A DNA stretch of 5,143 nt, taken from JAIRLS01 sp031551455 (GTDB lineage: Bacteria; Bacteroidota; Bacteroidia; Bacteroidales; UBA4181). The stretch lies in assembly GCA_031551455.1 (NCBI GenBank), contig JAVBNP010000071.1, forward strand, positions 1 to 5,143, given 5' to 3'. Below are positions 1 through 4,047 of the stretch, piece after piece. Position 1 is the first letter of the stretch. Each line of letters starts with the position of its first letter. A program made the translations under genes and the position numbers. The notes beneath the pieces were generated by a model that was not told where the DNA came from, did no database searches, and worked only from the letters and a program-made list of their open reading frames with translations.

Positions 1-44
1 ACCCTAGCACCAACACTCATACCATACACGACTCTCTTCAGATA

Positions 45-160
45 TGCCCAGAAAGGGCAGATTAAGTTTCCCCTTCAGGGCGTTTATGTAGGATGAAATT
101 TTTTGCCCCGAGGCGTCGCTTCGCTTGCCGTCGGGCTAAAATAAATAAGCCTTTCAGGCT
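45..160. repeat. Row of four short stem-loops downstream of the sigma-factor operon
   Basis: Four palindromes follow one another at roughly 25-40 base steps. Arms 45-49 and 55-59 (TGCCC/GGGCA) enclose a 5-base loop. Arms 71-73 and 78-80 (CCC/GGG) form a weak stem. A longer imperfect stem at 105-136 pairs GCCC with GGGC and then GA/TC and GGC/GCC, with one bulged base on each side. Arms 148-152 and 156-160 (AGCCT/AGGCT) enclose a 3-base loop. The loops share a CTTTC/GAAAG flavour. This resembles a dispersed REP-like intergenic element, but no second copy lies in the window, so that identity is inferred. Confidence 0.45.
134..160 (-). terminator. Possible terminator of the sigma-factor operon
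   Basis: Read on the minus strand, the perfect 5-bp hairpin AGCCT-GAA-AGGCT is followed directly by TATTTATTTT, a broken T tract. It lies about 90 bases after the stop of the DUF5056-like gene and no gene is seen beyond it in the window, so it is the best-placed terminator for that operon. The stem is short, so termination may be inefficient, and it overlaps the hairpin row described separately. Confidence 0.35.
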
Positions 161-248
161 AAATATGTCAAATTTGAACAACCACCGGAAACCGGAATTA
201 TTAAACTATTTCCCGAAGAGGTCTATTGATGAATTGATATGTACTGCA

Positions 249-575
249 CTACTCCGAACTCGTTCGTACCATCGTATAACCGATTAACCCGAAAACGGAC
301 ATGACGCCGAAATACGTCGCAACGGATAATGCGGAGGGTATTTTTAAATTGCCGACAGCTGTTACCAAATCGATGAGTCGATCGAATATGGTATTTATTC
401 CCACAATACCGACGGTAAGCCCCAATCCGACAATCACACACAAAATCATTACCATCTGCGGTAACGGCGAAGTACGCGGAGGCAGCCGATTTATCAGTTG
501 TTCCGAAAAACCGTTATCGGGAAAATCGGACTTATGTGCCTCAAATATTTTTCTGATGTCTTGATCGCTTATCAT
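249..575 (-). CDS. DUF5056-like small two-helix membrane protein, possible anti-sigma partner
   Basis: This 108-aa protein starts at an ATG (573-575), 39 bases after the sigma-factor stop. Its N-terminal 35 residues are charged and include D-N-G-F-S-E-Q-L-I-N-R-L-P-P-R (residues 20-34). That pattern of an acidic start, GFS and RLP resembles the short cytoplasmic head of DUF5056-type proteins found beside Bacteroidales ECF sigma factors. Two hydrophobic segments follow, at about 39-60 and 84-104, separated by a short loop, so both ends should face the same side. No zinc-binding HxxxCxxC motif of classical ZAS anti-sigma factors is present. Position as last gene of the operon, directly after the sigma factor, suggests it holds or modulates sigma at the inner membrane. 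That role is inferred. The family match is from memory and moderately secure; the coding call is strong. Confidence 0.8.
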   Translation of the reverse strand: MISDQDIRKIFEAHKSDFPDNGFSEQLINRLPPRTSPLPQMVMILCVIVGLGLTVGIVGINTIFDRLIDLVTAVGNLKIPSALSVATYFGVMSVFGLIGYTMVRTSSE

Positions 576-581
576 TATGCA

Positions 582-614
582 AAATTTTGAATCTTGAATC
601 TTAAATTTTGAATC
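582..614. repeat. 12-bp direct repeat in the sigma / DUF5056-like gene junction
   Basis: AAATTTTGAATC occurs at 582-593 and again, perfectly, at 603-614, with TTGAATCTT between them, so TTGAATC-like words occur three times in 33 bases. The repeat fills nearly the whole gap between the sigma stop (615-617) and the next ATG (573-575). It therefore occupies the leader and ribosome-binding region of the downstream gene, which has no recognisable Shine-Dalgarno sequence. Confidence 0.7.
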
Positions 615-1157
615 CTATCGGTCGTATCCCGAGTTTTTTAAATAACCCGCCAATTTATCCTTTCCTCTGAAAAGATGAGATTTAACGGTACCCTGCGGAC
701 AATTCATGATGACGGAAATTTTGCCGATCGGCAAATCTTCCATGTAAAAAAGCAACATGGCTGTTCGCTCGTCTTCTTTGAGTATCGATAATGCTTGTGC
801 AAAATCCATGCTGCGATCGTTATCGGGATTCTCGCCGATGATTTTTTCGCCGACGATTTCGACATCCGCGTTGCCGACATTTTTTCTTGCCCGCGCATGA
901 TCGTAAAACGTATTGTACGCAATACGGTATAGCCATGTGGAAAACTTTGCCGCCGCACGAAACGAACCGATGTTCAACCAAGCTTTTACAAACGTGTCTT
1001 GAGCCAGATCTTTGCTCAATTCCTTGTCGCCACCCGTCAAGTTGAAAAAGAAACGCAACATGGGCGATCGATAAGTTTCGGCCAATCGGCCGAAAGCTTT
1101 CCGGTCACCCAACAGCGCTGCGCGCGAAACAAGCAGTGCGTCATCGGACATTTTCAT
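615..1157 (-). CDS. ECF-type RNA polymerase sigma factor
   Basis: This 180-aa protein has the two-domain layout and length of ECF sigma-70 factors. Region 2 spans about residues 18-92. It includes DLAQDTFVKAW (50-60), the conserved 2.2 core-binding helix, and FSTWLYRIAYNTFYDH (72-87), the 2.3-2.4 part that melts and recognises the -10 element. A variable acidic linker (93-118) follows. Region 4 spans about 119-172, with the helix-turn-helix LPIGKISVIMNCPQGTVKSHLFRGKDKL (142-169, written here in its known form: LP..KI..I...P.GTVKSHLFRG) reading the -35 element. It would direct core polymerase to a small regulon. Start is the ATG at 1155-1157; a second in-frame ATG two codons later is also possible. 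The start lies inside the end of the DUF6249-like gene (17-base overlap), with a purine-rich AGAAGAAAAAGAG upstream, suggesting translational coupling. Family call is near certain; its stimulus is unknown. Confidence 0.95.
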   Translation of the reverse strand: MKMSDDALLVSRAALLGDRKAFGRLAETYRSPMLRFFFNLTGGDKELSKDLAQDTFVKAWLNIGSFRAAAKFSTWLYRIAYNTFYDHARARKNVGNADVEIVGEKIIGENPDNDRSMDFAQALSILKEDERTAMLLFYMEDLPIGKISVIMNCPQGTVKSHLFRGKDKLAGYLKNSGYDR

Positions 1158-1530
1158 CGGCGCTCTTTTTCTTCTCGATAAAATGAATGATTAAATAACC
1201 GAGCCCAATAAAAAACGGGATAATACCCAATGCCGCCGCCGACTGAGCGGGATGACCATATCCGGGAGTTACCAACCATAAAAATAATGAAACACCCAAC
1301 CCTACCGAAATACAAATAATTCCCGTATTCAACGGCTTTTTTTCCTTTTTAACGGGAACAAACAATCCGGGAGGAACTTCTATCCCCTTTTCAATGGCCT
1401 TTGCATATAATTCGGCTTGTAATCGATCACGTTTACCATTCTCTTTGGTTTTAAACCAAACGATAAGTATAACCATAATAATGGGAAGAAAAAATATCCC
1501 AATAACACCTAATACGTCTACACCATTCAT
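1141..1530 (-). CDS. DUF6249-like three-helix membrane protein
   Basis: This 129-aa protein has a hydrophobic helix at about residues 4-26 and a charged stretch at 27-67 containing KRDRLQAELYAKAIEKG and then PPGLF. Two further hydrophobic helices lie at about 68-88 and 98-117, and the tail is basic and lysine-rich. The RLQAELYAKAIEKG...P.GLF segment is the feature I associate with DUF6249 proteins of Bacteroidota, often coded next to ECF sigma factors. Biochemical function is unknown. The ATG at 1528-1530 follows an A-rich leader (TAGAAAAA). The gene lies 37 bases after the lipoprotein stop and its last codons overlap the sigma start, so the amounts of the two proteins are probably linked. 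A role in sensing or sequestering the sigma factor at the membrane is possible but inferred from position. I see no catalytic motif. Confidence 0.85.
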   Translation of the reverse strand: MNGVDVLGVIGIFFLPIIMVILIVWFKTKENGKRDRLQAELYAKAIEKGIEVPPGLFVPVKKEKKPLNTGIICISVGLGVSLFLWLVTPGYGHPAQSAAALGIIPFFIGLGYLIIHFIEKKKSADENVR

Positions 1531-1567
1531 TTTTTCTAAATTTTAACGATTAATTTATTTTGATGTT

Positions 1568-2584
1568 TCAATTTACTTTATTGAGTTTTCCGCCGCCCGA
1601 TAAAGACACATATTGAACCGAAGCATTGCCCTTATAATTAACCCGACCACCACCCGAGGCTTTCATACCGATGGTTTCGGTTGCGGTAATTTCAACCGAG
1701 CCGCCGCCCGACATGTCGGCAGAGAAATGTTTTACGGTAAAATCGAATCCTCTGACTCTTCCGCCACCCGAGGCCGACATGGTATAATTATCCGCGGAAC
1801 CCGCCAAATCCAATTGGCCACCGCCGGAGGTTCCGGTTTTCAACGTTCGGCAGTTAATGTCCATGACGACATGCCCGCCGCCGCTCGTGCGAATATTGGC
1901 ATCATCCAAAGCGCCGTTTAGTTCCAACCTCCCGCCGCCGTCAACTCCGGCTTTCAGCGCACGACAATCGATATTCATCTCGGCACGTCCGCCACCGCTC
2001 ATACGGATATCCGCATTACCGGAAGTTCCCGTAATATTTAATTTTCCGCCGCCCGATGTACCGGCTTTCAAACTCCCGCTTCGAACGTTCATATCGGCTC
2101 TGCCGCCACCACTCAGTCGAATGCCGAGTTCTTCTTCGCAAATTACCGAACCTTCAAATGAACCGCCACCGGAACCGTTGATCGAAAGTTGTTCCGATCT
2201 GAGGGTATCCGTCAATCTGACCCTCGCCCCGCCCGATGTTGACAATGCGTCAAGCGTTTTCACCGACAAATAAGCCGTTACGTTGCCGCCTTTGAACCAA
2301 ACGCCGTTTTCGGGTTTGATGGTCAGCGTTCCGCCGCTGACCGACGTTTCGATACAGGAAAGCAAATTTTCGGAAGCTTCCAATATAAGACTTTCCGTAT
2401 CATTTTGGGTTAGAACGACTCCGATGCCGCCGCTCACTTTCACTTTCGAAAAGTCGCTTACGTTGCGGGGTTCTTTTATCGCATCGCCCGACGGAGTAAG
2501 GGATTTGGAAATCGAAATCCGATAATCGCCGCACGAGGTTATGCCGAGAAACAAAATCATGCTTACGGTAAATAATACTCTCAT
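1568..2584 (-). CDS. Head GIN domain (DUF2807) lipoprotein with long SGGG beta-helix repeats
   Basis: This 338-aa protein begins with a lipoprotein signal: basic M-R, a hydrophobic core, then the lipobox ITSC with lipidated Cys18. It should be anchored in the cell envelope. Residues 41-135 match the usual head GIN start: NVSDFSKVKVSGGIGVVLTQ, then ESLILEASENLL, then TAYLSVKTLDALSTSGGA. From residue 139 the chain is built from GGG triplets at 139, 159, 178, 197, 216, 235, 254, 273, 292, 311 and 330. The step is exactly 19 residues from 159 onward, and alternate rungs resemble each other (38-residue super-period). This fits a right-handed beta-helix with a glycine turn per rung. Family members are called putative adhesins (PF10988), but ligand and function are not established. 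Most I know carry fewer rungs, so this one looks extended. It is first of four closely packed genes ending with the sigma factor, and may be co-regulated by it. Confidence 0.9.
   Translation of the reverse strand: MRVLFTVSMILFLGITSCGDYRISISKSLTPSGDAIKEPRNVSDFSKVKVSGGIGVVLTQNDTESLILEASENLLSCIETSVSGGTLTIKPENGVWFKGGNVTAYLSVKTLDALSTSGGARVRLTDTLRSEQLSINGSGGGSFEGSVICEEELGIRLSGGGRADMNVRSGSLKAGTSGGGKLNITGTSGNADIRMSGGGRAEMNIDCRALKAGVDGGGRLELNGALDDANIRTSGGGHVVMDINCRTLKTGTSGGGQLDLAGSADNYTMSASGGGRVRGFDFTVKHFSADMSGGGSVEITATETIGMKASGGGRVNYKGNASVQYVSLSGGGKLNKVN
1589..2170 (-). repeat. In-gene tandem repeat: eleven GGG rungs, 57-bp unit and 114-bp super-unit
   Basis: Inside the lipoprotein gene, codons for GGG triplets recur every 57 bases, seen on the plus strand as repeated CCGCC(A/G)CC words. 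The units pair into a diverged 114-bp repeat. Odd rungs read like TSGGGKLNITG, VDGGGRLELNG and TSGGGQLDLAG. Even rungs read like LSGGGRADMNV, MSGGGRAEMNI and TSGGGHVVMDI. Codons differ between copies, so the array is old rather than freshly expanded. Confidence 0.85.
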
Positions 2585-2629
2585 AATGTTTCGATTTTAA
2601 TGATTTATTTGTTTGGTTTTTATCTTTAG

Positions 2630-2681
2630 ACGTACGAACGTTACGTTTAGTTGCAAGCAAATAAAAAAATATTCGATCGAA
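2630..2681. promoter_or_regulatory. Palindromes upstream of the lipoprotein-sigma operon, possible operator region
   Basis: Between 46 and 97 bases upstream of the lipoprotein ATG there are two palindromic blocks. Positions 2630-2646 read ACGTACGAACGTTACGT, an imperfect palindrome with ACGT at both ends and AACGTT inside. Positions 2672-2681 are the perfect palindrome TTCGATCGAA. Position suits regulator binding or an ECF promoter, but I recognise no specific factor. No exact TAnnTTTG box is present; TTTATTTG on the minus strand at 2658-2665 is one mismatch away. Confidence 0.25.
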
Positions 2682-2801
2682 GGAATCGTGCGGTATTTAA
2701 GGTAGTTTATGTTGTTAATTTCCCGTTTTTGGTCATAAACCGGTCGGTCGGTTATTTTACGAACAATCTAAATAGATGCCGCTATAAGTTCGGAATCTTC
2801 A

Positions 2802-2825
2802 CAAAACCGTCAATAATCAAACGGT
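2802..2825 (-). terminator. Weak terminator candidate after the hemerythrin-like gene
   Basis: On the minus strand, two bases after the stop codon, ACCGT and ACGGT form a perfect 5-bp stem around a 10-base loop (arms 2821-2825 and 2806-2810), followed by TTTTG. Placement directly after the stop is right for an intrinsic terminator, but stem and T tract are both short. Confidence 0.35.
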
Positions 2826-2827
2826 AT

Positions 2828-3493
2828 TCACATCCCGTTAAGCATCTTTGCAAATATTTGTTCTTTAACTTTATGATGTTTTCGAAATCTGCCTTTCAGA
2901 AGAGCGATAAAATACAGAAAATGATTATACTTGTCGGCATATTCGAAAGGAATGGCGCTTCGGCAGATGCTGTCGATGAGCATCTCCAATTGATAATCTA
3001 TTTCCCGTTGCTGAGCTGCCATAATCTTGACGGCATGCGCATCGATTTCTTCATACAATGAAAAAACACGCTCCACGTACAACGTGTGTTCTTCGACAAG
3101 ATTTAAAAATCCGTTAAAAAGGTCGACGATTTCATTTCGATGCATCAAATCGACCATCGGCTTGACTTCGGAAAATTCCCGCTTTATGTCGGATTTTGTT
3201 TCGCGCGCATAATGTTCGTGCACTTTTAAGATGTACGCCATGGCATCATCAACGGGAAACTTTTCGACTTCCCGAGGGCTTAACCGATAATCGTCAAAAC
3301 GGTATGTGTTGCACACAAAAACAAAAAGCAACGGATTCAGATGATATTTATCGCAAATATCTCCCATGGTTTCCGTATTTCCAAACCCGAGCTTAACACC
3401 GAAGAATTTGAACAACAGAACTACGTGAAAATCGGATTTCAATACATCGACCATCTTGGTGTCGACAGTATAATAAACGGCTTTCTCTGTCAT
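2828..3493 (-). CDS. Hemerythrin-like (degenerate HHE) protein with N-terminal FGxxLGFG segment
   Basis: This soluble 221-aa protein has no signal peptide or membrane helix. Residues 13-62 (KMVDVL, then LLFKFFGVKLGFGNTETMGDIC) resemble the N-terminal segment of a Bacteroidales family usually labelled hemerythrin domain protein. It is distantly like the DUF542 segment of RIC/ScdA iron-sulfur repair proteins but has LGFG where those have a CC pair. Residues 85-215 are helical and His-rich (H92, H94, H118, H136, H153, H191, H206, H207), with acidic partners such as E141 and E211. This suggests a four-helix bundle that may hold a di-iron centre, though the classical HxxxE spacing is not clean, so metal binding is uncertain. 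An oxygen, nitric oxide or redox-stress role is inference. I chose the ATG at 3491-3493; an in-frame GTG at 3518-3520 would add nine residues but lies at the possible promoter. It stands alone between two intergenic gaps. Confidence 0.75.
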   Translation of the reverse strand: MTEKAVYYTVDTKMVDVLKSDFHVVLLFKFFGVKLGFGNTETMGDICDKYHLNPLLFVFVCNTYRFDDYRLSPREVEKFPVDDAMAYILKVHEHYARETKSDIKREFSEVKPMVDLMHRNEIVDLFNGFLNLVEEHTLYVERVFSLYEEIDAHAVKIMAAQQREIDYQLEMLIDSICRSAIPFEYADKYNHFLYFIALLKGRFRKHHKVKEQIFAKMLNGM

Positions 3494-3522
3494 ATGATTA
3501 TTTTTGAGCAAAAATATCACTA

Positions 3523-3550
3523 CAAAAATAATACTAAATTACGTTCCCAA
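3523..3550 (-). promoter_or_regulatory. Possible Bacteroidota-type promoter for the hemerythrin-like gene
   Basis: On the minus strand TATTTTTG at 3530-3523 fits the Bacteroidota -7 consensus TAnnTTTG. TTG at 3550-3548 lies 17 bases upstream, somewhat closer than the usual spacing of about 19-21. Transcription would begin near 3517, downstream of the GTG at 3520, which favours the ATG at 3493 as the start codon. AT-rich DNA makes chance matches common. Confidence 0.3.
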
Positions 3551-3634
3551 CATTCGAAAAACGTCAAACGGAAATATATTTATACTATAGAACTTATTTA
3601 AATTTTATAAATCACGCGAATTAAGAATTAATTT

Positions 3635-3728
3635 GGCTAAAGCCCTCTTGCTCTGACTTGTTTTTAATCGTTGACTGAAGTCAACGGCAATGAATACAAA
3701 ATCAAATTATTGTCGTCAGCTTTAGTTG
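3635..3728. repeat. Cluster of three related stem-loops with a CTRAAG core
   Basis: Three palindromes share a core. GGCTAAAGCC lies at 3635-3644. CGTTGACTGAAGTCAACG lies at 3669-3686 (8-bp stem). GTCAGCTTTAGTTGAC (from about 3715; 7-bp stem with one G-T pair) carries the same core on the opposite strand (AACTAAAGCTG). The arms differ, yet each keeps its pairing, so the stems appear to be conserved by compensating changes. It resembles dispersed palindromic repeats I associate with Bacteroidota intergenic DNA. No gene overlaps it. Confidence 0.5.
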
Positions 3729-3758
3729 ACAATACTTGAGCAAAATCATATCGGCTTT

Positions 3759-3794
3759 AAAGAAACACTGTTTTTATATTCTTAAACAGTCTTT
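3759..3794. other. Interrupted hairpin in the long intergenic region
   Basis: ACTGTTT (3767-3773) and AAACAGT (3784-3790) form a perfect 7-bp stem around a 10-base loop, extended outward by AAAG/CTTT (3759-3762 with 3791-3794) across a one-sided AAAC bulge. On the minus strand the core stem is followed by GTTTCTTT, so it might terminate read-through from the hydrolase gene. It is too AT-rich for a confident call. Confidence 0.3.
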
Positions 3795-3842
3795 AATATT
3801 GAATAAGGGTATGTAGACCGTTTTGGATGTGACATATTAAAA

Positions 3843-3981
3843 CAACGAGGTTGTTCAAAATGTCTTATTTTACATCGTCATTGCGAGCAATAGCGAAGCA
3901 ATCTTATTGAACAATAATAGATTGCTTCGTCGTGTCTCCTCGCAAAGACGTTTGTTTTTGACTTTTTGAACAACCTCGTTG
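3843..3981. mobile_element. 139-bp nested inverted-repeat element (MITE-like or dispersed palindrome)
   Basis: The ends are a perfect 18-bp inverted repeat: CAACGAGGTTGTTCAAAA at 3843-3860 against its complement at 3964-3981. Inside lie CGTCATTGCGAG (3876-3887) against CTCGCAAAGACG (3939-3950), 11 of 12 pairing, and CGAAGCAATCT (3894-3904) against AGATTGCTTCG (3919-3929), perfect. The whole can fold as one long hairpin. The inner CGTCATTGCGAG...GAAGCAATCT motif is one I recognise from memory as a widespread dispersed bacterial repeat. The element codes for no protein, and I see no convincing target-site duplication, so mobility by a transposase in trans is inferred. Confidence 0.6.
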
Positions 3982-4003
3982 ATGTTAAATGATTTGCGAT
4001 ACC

Positions 4004-4028
4004 GTTTCGGCTTTATTGTTGCCGAAAC
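4004..4028 (-). terminator. Hairpin just after the glycoside hydrolase gene
   Basis: GTTTCGGC (4004-4011) and GCCGAAAC (4021-4028) form a perfect 8-bp stem with a 9-base loop, beginning about 20 bases after the hydrolase stop on the minus strand. It suits a 3'-end stabiliser or terminator. No T run follows it, so intrinsic termination is doubtful. Confidence 0.45.
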
Positions 4029-4047
4029 CTCTGCCGACAAGTACCCG

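Noticed and set aside
93..287. Plus-strand 64-aa open frame rich in arginine and lysine
   Set aside because: It is built largely from the hairpin row, runs antisense into the DUF5056-like gene and resembles no family. Best explained as chance.
1589..2170. Regularly spaced repeats suggesting a CRISPR array
   Set aside because: The repeats are in frame, diverged, and encode SGGG rungs of one protein; there are no conserved repeats separated by unique spacers.
1857..2273. Plus-strand 138-aa proline-rich open frame
   Set aside because: Its PPP runs are the complement of the GGG codons of the lipoprotein repeats; it is an antisense shadow.
2748..2763. AACCGGTCGGTCGGTT as a terminator or operator
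   Set aside because: The stem is only five or six pairs, with a tandem CGGT repeat inside and no T run on the relevant strand; too weak to annotate.
3494..3520. Upstream GTG start for the hemerythrin-like gene
   Set aside because: It would add only nine residues not typical of the family and lies upstream of the transcription start expected from the TAnnTTTG match; the ATG at 3493 is preferred, though not proven.
3834..3990. Target-site duplication around the nested inverted-repeat element
   Set aside because: Flanks contain ATTAAAA on the left and ATGTTAAAT on the right, which share only TTAAA at different distances from the ends, so no clear duplication can be claimed.
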